Notes under the pieces: model-generated
What the model saw: the letters and a program-made list of their open reading frames with translations, nothing else
Database searches by the model: none
What the model was told of the DNA's origin: nothing
Assembly (NCBI GenBank): GCA_028386065.3
Contig: JAKUCV010001013.1
Span: 1-64,000 of the forward strand
Source: Turnera subulata
Lineage: Eukaryota; Streptophyta; Magnoliopsida; Malpighiales; Passifloraceae
Length of the DNA stretch: 64,000 nt
Direction of reading: 5' to 3'
Translations under genes and position numbers: made by a program
Part shown: piece by piece, positions 21,801-32,916 of the stretch
How the letters are laid out: each line of letters starts with the position of its first letter
How positions within the stretch are numbered: position 1 is the first letter of the stretch

Positions 21801-22560
21801 ACTGGGCTTACATCTCCTTTCCCAAGAAGGCCCAATGGTAAAGTATCAACCTGTCAACTTAGCTTGTCAGTCTGGTTCCTCAGTTTGGCTCTTTGGTTTG
21901 ATTCCTCTTCTCAACTTCTCGTCTTGGATCATCGGCTCGATTCATAAGTAAAAACTGGGGCTTACATTTGCGTTTTTTAAGAAGGCCCAACAAGGTCACC
22001 TTGGTGTCTTAAGTTGATGCTTAGTCACTGCCTCTGCCTTCTTCCCACCTTTTTCCTTAGGATACCTCCATGACTCCCAATGTCTTCATCATCTCCCCAT
22101 CTACTGAGATTCTTCGCCTTGTGATGTATCCATCACCCCTAACATCTTCACTATCTCCTTCCATCTAAGGCACTACCCACCCTGGTGTCCTAAGGGTTCA
22201 ATTCTAATGATAGAGCTCATGGTCATCAGGGATCCTGGACTCAAGCTTTGTTTTCTTTCAAGATATTTGGAAACGATGGGAAAAGCGTAATGGAAGACAT
22301 TCGCAAAACATGCTTTATTATTCTTTCAAAACATTTCTTCCCTTTTCTTTCTTCCAAGACTCAAGCCCAAAAAATGAAGATTTGAAAAAGTGAGACACCC
22401 TAGCTCGAATTCGTGTTTTATGCTTTGAAAAACATGTAATTCAATGCTCAATGTATGCAAATGTAAATTCGCTAAGGCAAAGGTAGAGCTACTGAACATA
22501 AATGCCAACTGGGAAACAACACCAAAAATCTAACATCGTCTTAAGCATGTATACTTACTC
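18886..22560 (-). other. Non-coding interior of the Tat/Ogre-type element
   Basis: I see no retroviral protein motif in this 3.7-kb stretch. It holds degenerate repeats around ATGCATGAG...GTGCCCCTAG (19150-19400) and a perfect 16-bp inverted repeat (19721-19736 with 19880-19895) enclosing two GCCTAGGC-type units. A pyrimidine-rich run follows at 20460-20530, AAGTGTT-type repeats at 20570-20760, and repeats around GGGCTTACAT and GAAGGCCCAA at 21240-21990. Open frames such as 20017-20235 and 21079-21306 have no recognisable domains. Confidence 0.55.
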
Positions 22561-22898
22561 CCCAAGGTTTGTTTATTAGACTCGTCAATTGATACTACGC
22601 AATATAACACCCTACGGAGAGTTAGCATGGCGGTCCCGCTATCCGGTTAGTGGGCAGAGTCAAGGATAATGGATATCGCGTGAGGTCCAGGGCCCGTCAA
22701 TCCCCATCATTGCTAAGCATCAAGAAACGGGTTCACTTAAGCCGTCATCGCTTAAAGAAAGCACTATGGTGGACTTGGATTCCCTCGCCCTCTTACGGTA
22801 GAAGTTCACATCAATCATCATGAATGCAAGGCACTTATGATGACAAATAAAAAGGCACACAAGATTCATCAATTGCACAAAGTCTCTTAGACCCACTA
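22561..22898 (-). other. PBS-proximal leader of the Tat/Ogre-type element
   Basis: Non-coding. It matches 3786-4325 of the older relative in scattered blocks, such as CACCCTACGG and ATTGCTAAGC, which helps define the family. Confidence 0.6.
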
Positions 22899-22919
22899 CT
22901 TCCCCAGCAGAGTCGCCAA
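22899..22919 (-). other. PBS of the Tat/Ogre-type element
   Basis: Minus strand TTGGCGACTCTGCTGGGGA starts two bases after the LTR end. It matches the Ogre/Tat consensus complementary to an arginine tRNA 3' end. Confidence 0.8.
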
Positions 22920-22920
22920 C

Positions 22921-23600
22921 TGTGAATACCCGACCCAAATTCACTTGGGCCTATTCACCTATTTCCTTACACCTCCTTCTTCGGGTCTATCCCATGTCAA
23001 TGGAGTCACCACTCAAATTTTATTAAGGACAAAATTTGGGAAACACCTTCAGATGACTCCTTTAGGCTACATGGTCATGGCGAACCAAAGACATAGGATC
23101 GGGGGTTCGTCACGGATGGGAAGGTATTAGGCACCCATCCGTGTTGGGTCGAGACTTTGTGCAATTGATGAATACAAATGTGCCTTGTGCAGGTGTGCAA
23201 GTGTGGAAAATAAAAGAATGGGGGAAAAGAAGAAGATTTGGCTTGCATCCCGTTGTAAAACCGAGACTACCTACGTACCCGAGTGACCGGGGTCAAAGCC
23301 ACGTAGTTCTAAACATGGCACTAATCGGCCACTTACATCATCAAAAGCATCAGTATATAATCAACAAAGAATCAATCAAAAGAGTTTAGTGTTACCTCTT
23401 ATAGCCCTCCTCTAGCTCCTTGCAATGGGTTGAGTTCTACACCCACCTTCTTACCACTTCTAAGCTCAATGGTTGGTCCTCCTCTTAGTTCCTCCTTGCT
23501 GGACTACTACCGTTGCCTCCCACGAAATTTCTCCAGAGTTTCTGCCTAAGAATGTATTTCTAGGCTTGGAGAGGTAGAGTTTCTGCAAGCGCTCAAGGCT
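22921..23600 (-). repeat. 5' LTR of the Tat/Ogre-type element, truncated
   Basis: Matches 14995-15690 closely, then stops within GCTCAAGGCTTA. There the sequence switches to text like that of Sirevirus LTRs at 32170-32240 (AACCTACCCTCAAA). The missing outer 0.9 kb was probably lost in a recombination with that LTR. Confidence 0.75.
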
Positions 23601-24882
23601 TAAACCTACCCTCAAAACTAATCCTAGCATTGAGTACCAAGCAAAACTAATCCAAGTCTTGCTCATAATCACCTCACCAAGATAACCCCAAGAGTGACTC
23701 ACTGAAGAGGTATTACAAAGGGTTTAGCACAGAAGATTCTCACATGGTAAGCTCAATTTGAAACATACAATCTTTAAGAGGATTTGGCTCCAGCAGAAGC
23801 TAAATATCACAGAATATTTCCATAGGCTGAAGCACTTCTTCTAATGAGCTTTCAGACCTCTTATATAGATTCTCAGGATGGGGAAGCTCTCTCACAATGT
23901 TCACATAACGACCATATGATGTCTAGGTGGCATAGGAGTTGACTTCTTGCTTCTCTAATAAAAAAGTTCACGTAGGCAAGCCAAATCTGCAGAATACTTG
24001 AGTTGCAATTCTTTTTCTTCAAAAAGCTTTCCAAAAATGAAAAGTGTGGACCACCATATCTTCCACGGTAGACAGGGGATGTGAGGACCATTTTTCTGAA
24101 CTTTATCTAACCCTTGGAGTGCAAGTTTAACCGTTAGTTGACTTGGTTTAAAACTGTCCACTTAGATGAGCCAAATCTTGATATTACTTGGGCAGAAATT
24201 GTCTTTCTTCAAAAATGTTTCCAAAAATGGAAAGTAAGGACCACCAGCTCTTCAAGGGATGAAAGAAGATGTGAGGACCACTTTTTTGATCTTTTTCTAA
24301 CCCTTGGTGAGCAAGAAAACTGTTAGTTGAATTGCTTAAATGCCAACTACTTTTCAGGACCACATTCTTTATTGGCTGAAAGTAACAGGTTGCTTGTGTG
24401 GACCACCAAAGCTTCCAAGAAGCTTAGAAGGTGTGAGGACCACTTTCTAGATCTTTTTCTAACCCTTGAGCAGCAAGTTTGGACGTTGGTATCTGGGACC
24501 ACACGGAATATAGATTGACAGTGACAACTTGTTATGCAGCCTGTGAAGCCAAATCTTCTCTGTTTTGGTTTCATCGTGAAACCAAATGTTTCTGCCAATA
24601 CTCAAACAATACAAAATACTTAACCAATATGTTTATTAATCATCAAAATAATATAATGATCATCAAAAACATATATTTGTATACTGAACGTTTGGTTTCT
24701 TCCTGGAACCAAATGTTTCTGCCCAATACTAAAGCAACACAAAATACTTAACCAATATGTTTGTTAATCATCAAAATAATATAATGATTATCAGAATCAT
24801 TAGACACATATATTTGTATACTAAACACGATTAGTCTTAATTAATTGCTAATTAAGCCACTAATCAAATGTTTAGGCTAACA
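23601..24882 (-). mobile_element. Sirevirus-like LTR, third family, with internal tandem repeats
   Basis: The start (AACCTACCCTCAAAACTAA) resembles the Sirevirus LTRs at 32173 and 59848, and the end reads GGCTAACA. It holds about 2.5 units of a 175-bp repeat (23978-24495, recurring GGACCACC and TCTAACCCTTG). Two units of about 130 bp follow (24557-24688 and 24689-24825), each starting with the hairpin-forming TTGGTTTC...GAAACCAA or its GGAACCAA variant. No PBS or PPT is clear at either side, so the outer limits are tentative. Confidence 0.45.
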
Positions 24883-25498
24883 ATTGCATCGAACTGTGCG
24901 TAGCAATATCCGTTCTCACCATTATGACTTGCTCATGGATAGGAGCCAAACAAAGCATTTTGCCAATCCCAATAGGCTGAGTAATTAGGATTGTAGTAGC
25001 CATGGTTTGTTGTGGCCGAGGAAGAGGTCCTTCTGATGACTCAAGATTGTGAGGAGCTAACCGAATCGCCTTTGTTATCGTAAAAGGTTGGGGATGTGGG
25101 ACTGCAGTAGAGGCGGTTTGCTGTAGCTGAGTTACATGTCTCCCGGAGGACTGTAAATCATTAGAAGGATATTGTTGAATAAGGGTCGCAGGCAAAGAAC
25201 CCTCGCCCACCAAGTGTTTGTGGTTATGCAAACATGAAAACTCTAGTGAAGTGGGTTGAGGGTGATCCAAAAAGCCAGAACCAAGGGACAAATTCGCTGA
25301 AAGTGTAGATTCTGCTCCAAATAGAGCAACATCGGGTGAAGGGTGAGTGACTGCTGCAGAAAACTTGGATAATTGGGCCAACACCTGCTTGAGCATCTCG
25401 TTGATACCAGCCATATCCTTACACAGCTGGGCTTGTGATTCATGAAGAGCTACCACAGATTCCTCAAAACTTGTGTAACAAATGCTCTCTGCCATCAA
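24883..25498 (-). pseudogene. gag: N-terminal gag fragment of an LTR retrotransposon
   Basis: A 208-residue open frame runs from 25498 down to a stop in the adjoining LTR. It begins MMAESICYTSFEESVVALHESQ and continues KDMAGINEMLKQVLAQLSKF, a short coiled coil typical of the start of plant Ty3/gypsy gag proteins, then a low-complexity Ser/Thr/Pro/Gln region. No capsid core or zinc knuckle is present because the fragment ends at 24882, so only the extreme N-terminus survives. It follows an LTR-like segment (25529-25876) by about 30 bp, the normal distance from LTR and PBS to gag. Assignment to gypsy is inference from the N-terminal coil. Confidence 0.55.
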
Positions 25499-25528
25499 AG
25501 CAGAGAGTCAATGAAAGCACCAATGAAG

Positions 25529-25876
25529 TGAACTCGTCAAAATAGAAATTCAATAGAGGACCAAAATAGGGCGATTCTATTATTGATCCAAACTCTTAAG
25601 GGAAAGTAAATTCCGTACAAGATAAAGGAGAGTAGATGAGAAGAGAATACAAGAAACTAGGTAAGAAGAACAGAGCCTGACCAAATCCTAACCTGCTTCA
25701 ATCGCAATACCCTACTGTAATATAAACCCTTATTTCTTATCATCCAAGCCGTTCATATTGTGGACGATGTAGATCTCTCCACGTCATCCTAAGTTGAGTA
25801 AAAAGCTTCCTTATTTACACACTTCTCTTCTTAGGACTTCACATGTATAGATTTAGCTTAGGAAACATTCACAACA
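25529..25876 (-). repeat. Probable short LTR (348 bp)
   Basis: Reads TGAAGTGAAC...CATTCACAACA on the plus strand. In element orientation it starts TGTTGTGAATG, is preceded by the purine run GTGGAGGAA, and is followed by TTGGTGCTTTCATTGAC and the gag start. Only one copy is present, so the limits rest on these signals alone. Confidence 0.5.
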
Positions 25877-25900
25877 TTCCTCCACGCAAGTTATAGATGT

Positions 25901-25910
25901 ATAAAATAAT
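25901..25910. repeat. 10-bp target site duplication (left) of MITE
   Basis: ATAAAATAAT, repeated exactly at 26167-26176. Confidence 0.8.
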
Positions 25911-26166
25911 GGATTAAAGCCTTTTTTCATCCTTGTGTTAGACCATAAAGTTGAAAGTCATCCTTGTATTGGTTTTGGTCTGTTTTCATCCCTCTGTCCA
26001 TGGGTTTTGACTTGTTTTCATCCCTCTAAATAGGCCAAAAAGACGAACACAAGGATGTAAATAAGACAAAATTCACAAATAGAGGGATAAAAACAAGCCA
26101 AAATCTAATAGAAGGATGACTTCTAACTTTGAAGTCTAATACAAGGATGAAAAAACACTTTATTCC
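25911..26166. mobile_element. MULE-type MITE (256 bp) with long TIRs
   Basis: The ends are inverted repeats: left GGATTAAAGCCTTTTTTCAT, right end reverse-complemented GGAATAAAGTGTTTTTTCAT. Similarity continues inward (CATCCTTGTGTTAGAC against CATCCTTGTATTAGAC, then AGTCATCCTT and TTTTGG.TTGTTTT.ATCCCTC). The 10-bp flanking duplication, long TIRs and absence of coding sequence fit Mutator-derived MITEs (9-10 bp duplications). Confidence 0.8.
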
Positions 26167-26176
26167 ATAAAATAAT
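26167..26176. repeat. 10-bp target site duplication (right) of MITE
   Basis: ATAAAATAAT, identical to 25901-25910. Confidence 0.8.
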
Positions 26177-26797
26177 TCTTGACCGCTCCACTTGTCCAAG
26201 GAAAATCCAAAAGTCATCGCTTGGCTGTTCAAGTGTTGTTGTCCACCTCCTACAAATTGTTTACCCGCAAGCAAAGAAGAAAAACTTTCTATTTTCCAAA
26301 CCAAGTTGCGCCACAAGTACCAGAATAAAATAATTACTAACCTGTGTTGTGTCCCCACGCTAACTGGTTGTTAGAAGAATTTACTTTACTGCACAACTTG
26401 TCCAAGGAAAAAGACGAAACTCACCACTTGAATTAAATACCAATTCCAGCAAGGTGCCGCCTCACATGCACAAAGTAAAACCAATCCAATTTACAAAAGG
26501 ATTGTCGGCCCACTTGTGCAGTAAAAGCCAAAAACCACCGCATTATAGCCTTCTCTTCTTTTTCTATTCTTCAAGATCAATCACGTGTGATTAATTGCAA
26601 AAAGCACCAGGAAATTGAAACAAAAATTGAAACACCAATCGTATTCCAATCTCCTTCACAGCAACAAAATTTGACAGCCCAACACCCTCCAAAGAGATTA
26701 GTCGACAAGCACAAAAACAAAGAAAATCACCTTTCTTTTCTCTCATCTCCACTCTCGCTATTCCTTCGGGCCTGGAACCTCCGTCTTCTTTTGTACT
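26177..26797 (-). other. Unassigned stretch, probably leader of the LTR element to its right
   Basis: No coding motif is seen. CTTGTCCAAGGAAAA recurs at 26186 and 26398, suggesting a decayed internal duplication of about 210 bp. It adjoins the PBS at 26798-26811 and is likely 5' leader. Confidence 0.35.
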
Positions 26798-26811
26798 GCT
26801 CCGCTACCACT
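26798..26811 (-). other. PBS beside the 486-bp LTR
   Basis: Minus strand AGTGGTAGCGGAGC, the same methionine-tRNA-like variant seen at 10629 and 59396. Confidence 0.55.
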
Positions 26812-27297
26812 TGTCACGGCCCAAGACTGTGGTGCAGTATTTGCACATTCTCACCGTGAGGCACAAGTTAGATCATCCCCAAACTTGTAAGCCGAACCAC
26901 ACGCGTTAACGTAACAAACAAGGATTATAGAATAATAGAGAACAACGTATAAAGCATAACCAAGAGAATAAAAATTGGGAGAATACTCGTGATATTATTA
27001 TTAGAAAATTCTAAAAACAATGCACACGCCTAGAGACTCCCCTTCATGTCTATTTATAATAAACACAAGGCACTCTCCTAAAAGCTAGCTTGCCCTCTCC
27101 TACAAGTTAGGAGTTTGGCTTGTTGTCCACTCACCAAAACCATTATGAACTAGGATTAGTTAGTCCTGAGAACATAAAGTCTAGTCTAAATATAATTAGG
27201 TTAACTACTCCTAATAATAATCGGACTCTCCCAACACAACCAAGGCTGATGTGCAACACCCGGCCATCCCGCACCATGGACTTCCCGGGCCGTGACA
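26812..27297 (-). repeat. LTR (486 bp) of an unclassified LTR retrotransposon
   Basis: Ends are mirror-symmetric (TGTCACGGCCC...GGGCCGTGACA) and a PBS adjoins on the left, so this is a 5' LTR in minus orientation. A TATA box lies at 27050-27058. It sits against the Sirevirus LTR fragment at 27298 and probably inserted into it or recombined with it. No second LTR was found. Confidence 0.6.
27050..27058 (-). promoter_or_regulatory. TATA box of the 486-bp LTR
   Basis: Minus strand TATAAATAG, about two thirds of the way from the right end of the LTR to the centre, in normal U3 position. Confidence 0.55.
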
Positions 27298-27815
27298 AAA
27301 TGTCCCTCTTTATAGAATTTGAGTGTCGGGGATAAGCTCCTGCAACGGCTCCTTGTACCCCAGTTGACTTCAGTTCATAAAAGCTTCAGTTTGGTGCCGT
27401 TATGCATGTCAACTCCTTGGTTGCAAAGTATTACCAATTCTGGAAAGTTTGGAGCACCTTCTAGAGTTGAGTAGGAGTTAGGTGGGAACATCTTATGCAC
27501 TCCCGTAAAGTCTTCCCTCTTACTTGTTCATCAACTCAAACGGCTGGAAGTGGGATTTAAATGCTTGCAGGACCACACGCAACTTGCTCAAAAAGTTGAT
27601 AGTGATAGCTTCGCAGATATGGTATCGATACAAACCATCTATCGTGTGTCTGAGAATTGGTATCAGCAAAAACCATAATTTTTCCTGTAAGCAAAAATCA
27701 ACACAAGCAAAGCTAACAACACACCAGTAATTTGTTAGTCATCAAAATTAGATAATCGACATGGTTAATCATAATTTAGCATTAAGAGGTGATTAACCCT
27801 AATTTTTTGTCAACA
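27298..27815 (-). repeat. Sirevirus family-2 LTR, 5' half (copy A)
   Basis: Aligns with 32367-32916: shared TCCCTCTT.ATAGAAT, GGGATAAGCTCCTGCAA, CTTCAGTTTGGTRCC and an end reading TTGTCAACA. The outer half is cut by the 486-bp LTR at 27297. Interrupted palindromes of the form GGTAT...AAACCAT occur. Confidence 0.75.
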
Positions 27816-28620
27816 ATCTGCCCCTTTTTTATGATGACAAACCTGTGTTGATTTTACTCATAAAAAGAGTTCAAAAATATTCACATAATTATTAAAGGCT
27901 CCCCCTATTTTGTTGCTCTCCCTTTTGAAAATATTTTTGTAACTCAGCAAGGATAAGTTTTAAAAAACATATGAAGTATTCCTTGTGAATTATATATTGG
28001 CATACATCAGCCAATCATATATCTCCCCTTTTATTTTCCACTTTCCTCACAACGGAATAGTTGAATGCATAATAACAGAAACGAAGTCGTGCAGCATTCG
28101 TTATTGTAAATTTTGGTTTGTGATAGAAACCAAATCATAGGCGCAAGTGTGGTTTTTGGTAAAAACCAGATTAGATTTTAAGTTCCACACTTCCTGTATA
28201 AGACTCAATGAATTAAGCATATATGGTTTTAGTATAAACCATATCACAATAGTAGCATCAACTAATGCTTTCAACAGTGCCTGCATAATCAAACACATGT
28301 ACAACACATGTACATATTTCTCCAGTGTTTTGGTTTCTCGCAGAAACCATAAACCATAGCCAATGTTCCTGCATGCAGTCAATCAACACCAACAACTCTC
28401 TCCCCCTTTTGGCATCAGTAAAAAGGAAGGACATAACATAGGAACATAGCAAAGATCATGTAGATTAAAACATTCAAAAGAGTAATATCCAAAGGTATCA
28501 ACCATAATATCCAAGCAAATCGAAGATATCCAAAAATATTACGAGCCAAGATAGGAACCAAATCATAATACCAAGAGAGATACAATGCATGATTTCTAAG
28601 GCATCAGATCTAGAAAGGCT
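27816..28620 (-). other. Sirevirus family-2 3' UTR with repeated PPT motif (copy A)
   Basis: In element orientation, purine-rich runs such as AAAAAAGGGGCAG (next to the LTR), AAAGGGAGAGC, ATAGGGGGAG, AAAAGGGGAGA and AAAAGGGGGAGAG recur between the env-like stop and the LTR. Repeated G-rich PPT motifs in this position are a known Sirevirus trait. Several GGTTT...AAACC hairpins are also present. Confidence 0.65.
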
Positions 28621-31576
28621 TCAGTCATCATTAGAGGATGCATGAGGAGGGAATCGAGAAAGAACCAGCTGAAATTGTGCCATCATCTCATCCTTAAGAT
28701 CAATAATCTCATCACGGATAGCACCCATGTCTGTCTGCAAAAGATTTAGACGAGTTCCTAGATCATCCATTATGGTTTCCTCAGCATTTGCCCCAACACG
28801 AACTACTTCATATTTCCCATTCATGCCAATCTTGATGCTCATATTTGACAAGGTTCTGCGGTCAATGAGTCCAACCGGCTGAAGAGTAGCACCATTTGGA
28901 AATTTCACATCAAATCTCTTCGCAATCAGAGTAACTAAACGGCCATGATTTCTGGGTTTATAAAGGGCCATGTGATGAAGAATCTGATATTCCCAACACA
29001 CTGGACTCTTCTCCATGAGGCAAGCAACTAGCCATAAATCAGCATTGAAGATCTCATTGAAGTGCCAAGGACGTGGCAGGATTACTCGAGTGAGAATTTA
29101 CAACACTACTCTAGCAAGAGGGGTAGTCTGCTGATATGTGCCTTTCTTGTTGGAGCCATACACCATTTTTGTTTGCTGACTATAAGAAGGAGCTCCTTTG
29201 ATATTCATTTTAACACCGGACTTGGAGTTGTAGTGTTTGATAGTGCCTTTCTTGGGTTTGAGCACATCTCGGATAATAACTTCAGTCACCTTGATCTTTT
29301 TGCCCTACTCAGTGCTCACCAAATACTTGACCTCATCATTCTTGTCCATCTTCATATGCAGATTCTTGTAGAACTCAGCTAAAATTTCTTCATCCGTTTG
29401 GATTTGTAAAGTGGCCAAATAGTCGAGCTTGAAATGCTTCAGGATGGGAGTGATTTCGAGATCTTCAAAGTCTTTCAAGACCACATTGTAGTCTTTGGTG
29501 AGTGTCGTGAACTTCTTCGTCCCATCCTCTTTCTTTGTCAATCCATCAGATTTGGCAATTGACTTGGCCTTGGCATTTGACTTGGCCTTTTTCTTTGGGG
29601 GTTCAGGAACCTCTTCATCCTCTTCGGACTCCTGATTCTCCTCATCATCATTATCTTCATTGTCATCCTTGGCATCCTCTTCTTCTTCTTATTTTTCTTC
29701 TTCTTCATCCTCTTGTTCCTCCTTAATTTCTTCATCATTCTCTCTATCTTCCTCCTCTTCTTTCTCTTCTTCTTGTTCTCTATCTTTTTCTTCCTCTTCC
29801 TCTTCATCATCACGCTCCTCAGAATGAACATTGTCCTCATCTTTCTCCTTTTCTTGCTCGTCATCAGAATAGAATTTGGAGATGAAATCATCTACAGGAT
29901 TCTCTTCAAGATCTGGTTTTTCAGCAACCAGATCATCCTTAGCAGACTTGTAGCTTGTACTCTTTTCTGAATCATCGCCCTTGACTCTTTTTCTCTTCTT
30001 GGAGATCTCTGCATCATCCATCTCCTCATCAGAATCTGAATCAATTAAATGGACTTCAGTGTCCTGCTTCTTCTTCTTCTTAGTCTGCCTTACAATTCCT
30101 CTTTCGAGAAGACGAACACTCTGCTTTCTCTCACTATTGGAGTTTTGGTTTTGCTAGATACCACATCTGTTCTCTTCTGCTTCTTTGGCGCATCAGGCTT
30201 GTGAGTTAACCCGAACTTTCCAGACTGCTTTTCCAACTCTTTCTCATTGTCGGAGGCTGACTCAGCATGAGCCTCTTTTTCAACATTCTTCTCCACAACC
30301 AGATCTTTATTCACCTTCAGGGCTTCATTCGCGGCACTGGCCGTAATCATCAAGAACTCTGAGGTTGTAAAACCATCTTGGCTGGTTCCTTTAGAATCTT
30401 TAGCCTCCGCACCCTTTTGTGCAACAAGAACAGAGTCTTGGTCAGTCACATCCTTCTCAGCATTTTCCACCCCTTCCAGAGATTTGGTTTTACCAGCAAC
30501 CATATTCTCACTTTCTACTGCGGGCTCTAGTTCACGACGCAATCCTTCAAGAAAAATTTTGGCTTCATTTGAACCAAGATTTCCAAATTTTCCAAAGATA
30601 ACATGCACAATGGAATCTATTTCTCTTGCAGTGGGCCTTTTGGGTAGAATTCTGATGGCACCAAATGTCTCTGCGAACAACTCAGCTTCTACTTCATACA
30701 AAATTTTGATGCACTTATCTCTAAAGAATCGGTCTAATGAAGCTTTTACTTCAACTCTCTTTGAAACTTCTAGATCGATTGTAATTCCGAGAGCCCATCT
30801 CAACAAGGGTGTCAGCATTTGCTCAGTCATAGGCTCGTTTTGAGAGGATTTGTTTTGTTTAGCAGCCAATGCCCAGAGTTTTTGCATTTTCTCCTCAAAC
30901 TATTTCTGCCTAGGAGCCATCTCTTTCTCTTTTTCAGCTAAGTCTGCATTTATAACCTGACCTGATGGACCCCCTTCTCCTACTGGTCTCAAATTATGAA
31001 GAAAGTATTCACGAGCGGCTCTTTCAATTACTTCACCAAACCTCTTCATAATGCTAGATGAAATAGAATTGATTTCATCAGTATTTGGCGTATTAGAGAG
31101 CATTTTACTCGCTCCCCTATATTCTTTACAGCCCATTCTTTTGCCTCACAGAACAACCATACACCAGCATTTTCTTTAGAGAGCATGGTATCACGTCTAG
31201 CATATTTTGGATCATAAATTCTCTCTATTGCTATCCCAGTCGCATTTGAAACAGATGGGGGAGAGTTAAGAGTGCTACCCAGAGCTTTTGATTTCTTTGA
31301 ACTCGCCCTTAGAATCTCCCTTCCTTTTTTGACTTTTACTTTCACCAACTCTTCAGGCTTGAATTTCTTCAAGCCTTTTGCAGCAGTCTTCTTCGTTGAT
31401 GTCAAATCAGTGTTTCCTTGCTTCTTCTTCTCCACTGGAGTTTTCTTATAAGATTGAGGTTGTACTTTTATGGAGGATTTTGATACAGAAGTAGGTTTCT
31501 GTTTTGGTGGAGGTGTTTTCATGGTTGATTTAGGTGATTTTGAGGTGTTTGCTTCCTTTTCAAAGTGTGTCTTCAT
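28621..31576 (-). pseudogene. Sirevirus env-like ORF, broken (copy A)
   Basis: The protein of unknown function lies between pol and the 3' LTR, where some Sireviruses carry an 'env-like' ORF; an envelope function is not shown. The N-terminus starts at 31576 (MKTHFEKEANTSKSPKS) and is Lys/Pro-rich. A conserved-looking region follows at about 31100-30600 (IERIYDPKYARRD, LLRWALGITIDLEVSKRVEVKASLDRF), then a long acidic Glu/Asp run near 29900-29650. The C-terminal globular part (FTTLTKDYNVVLKDFEDLEITPILKHF; HGRLVTLIAKRFDV; DRRTLSNMSIKI) ends in a coiled coil. Frameshifts near 31090 and 30050 and in-frame stops near 30899, 29688, 29304 and 29097 inactivate it. Copy B at 33795 has the same C-terminal half. 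Confidence 0.75.
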
Positions 31577-31805
31577 CTTGACGGTTTAGTGGTTTTAGGA
31601 TTCCTGAGTTTATTTGAGAGAGTTTTGGAAGAGGAGAGATAAACCTGGGTTTGTGGAAGAGATAATATAGGAGAGAGAGTATGACTCTCGGGATATATGG
31701 AGCGGTTTCTTTGCAATAACTTCTCCACTTTCTTTTGTTTCCCTTGACCGATATGGGAAACATAAAATGGTAACTACCTTTTGCAGAGCACAATTACCAT
31801 GTTTT
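31577..31805 (-). other. Leader between LTR and env-like ORF (copy A)
   Basis: The LTR end is followed directly by this env upstream region, with no convincing PBS, gag or pol. The whole 5' coding half was deleted. A possible TATA-like CTATATTATC lies near 31662. Confidence 0.5.
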
Positions 31806-32916
31806 TGTTGGCCCAAAAGTGCCTAAGAGGGGGATGAATTAGGTCTTAAAAACTTTTTCGGACAGCAAATAGAGAAAGATTTGGTCTTTGACATACCAAA
31901 TCTGATAAGTACCTAGCAAGTAAATGAATCAAGAGAGCAAATAGAGAAAGAGTAGAAGAGAGTGAACATAGTAATTTAGAGTGGTTCCCCCTCACCAGGT
32001 ACTCCACTACCTAAAGGTTCCTTCCTTTAGGATTTTGAAAACACTCACTAAACTTAGGTTTTTGTGGGATCAACCTTAACCTTTACAAACACAAGCTTTT
32101 CTAGGCTAAGCTCGAACCTTTACAAGCTTTTCACAGGCGAAGCTCTAACCTACACAAGCTTTTCACAGGCTAAGCTTGAACCTACCCTCAAATCTAATCC
32201 TAGACTTGAGTACCCAGCAAAACTAAACTAAGCCTTGCTTACAAATTGCCCCCTGAAACAGTTTCGCACTATAAGCAGAAAATACCAGATCAAATACCAA
32301 ATCTTTTTAAGCTCAAGTATGCACTCATAATATGCGCACTAGCTGGGATAATCTTTCAGAGGTGTAAACGTCCCTCTTAATAGAATCTAAGTGTGAGGGA
32401 TAAGCTCCTGCAATGGCTCTTTGTACTTCAGATGACTTCAGTTCATTAAAACTTCAGTTTGGTACCATTATACATGTCAACTCCTTGGTAGCAAAGAATT
32501 ACCAAATCTGGAAAGTTTGGATCACCTTTTGGAGTTGAGTAGGAGTTAAGTGGGAACATCTTCTGCACTTCCATAAAGTCTTCCCTCTTACTTGTTATCC
32601 AATTCAAACGGCTGGAGGTGAGATTTAATTGCTTGCAGGACCACAAGCAACTTGCACAAAAAGTTGATGTTGACAACTTCAGATATGGTATTGGTAAAAA
32701 CCATATGTCGTATATTCAAGATATGGTATGGATAGAAACCATGTCGTATGTCGAAGATATGGTATCGGCAGAAACCATAATTTTCCTGCAAGTAAAAATC
32801 AACACAAGTAAAGCTAGCAATGCACATGTAATTTGTTAATCATCAAAATCAGATAATCATCATGGTTAATCATAGTTTAGCATTAGAGAATGATTAACCC
32901 TAATTTTTGGTCAACA
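31806..32916 (-). repeat. Sirevirus family-2 LTR, complete (copy B, 1111 bp)
   Basis: Plus strand TGTTGGCCCAAAAG...TTTGGTCAACA. It matches 59410-60253 at its left part and 27298-27815 at its right part. A PPT adjoins on the right (32917), so it is the 3' LTR of the copy B interior; copy A interior continues on its left. It carries AGATTTGGT...ACCAAATCT (about 31877) and three ATATGGTAT...AAACCAT hairpins (32684-32779). Confidence 0.8.

Larger units (their letters stand above)
14995..23600 (-). mobile_element. Non-autonomous Tat/Ogre-type Ty3/gypsy element
   Basis: On the minus strand the order is truncated 5' LTR (22921-23600), PBS (22899-22919), interior (16571-22898), PPT (16556-16570) and 3' LTR (14995-16555). 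The PBS TTGGCGACTCTGCTGGGGA is the one used by Ogre/Tat elements (arginine tRNA). I could not find gag, protease, RT, RNase H or integrase in the 6.3-kb interior. The region next to the 3' LTR is filled with tandem hairpin repeats, in keeping with the repeat-rich 3' regions known from Ogre-type elements. The outer part of the 5' LTR is lost at about 23600, so no target duplication can be paired with CCTAC at 14990-14994. Confidence 0.75.

Noticed and set aside
29713..29970. Plus-strand Leu/Phe-rich ORF resembling a membrane protein
   Set aside because: Antisense of the acidic run in the env-like pseudogene; TTC/CTT codons give Phe/Leu by chance.
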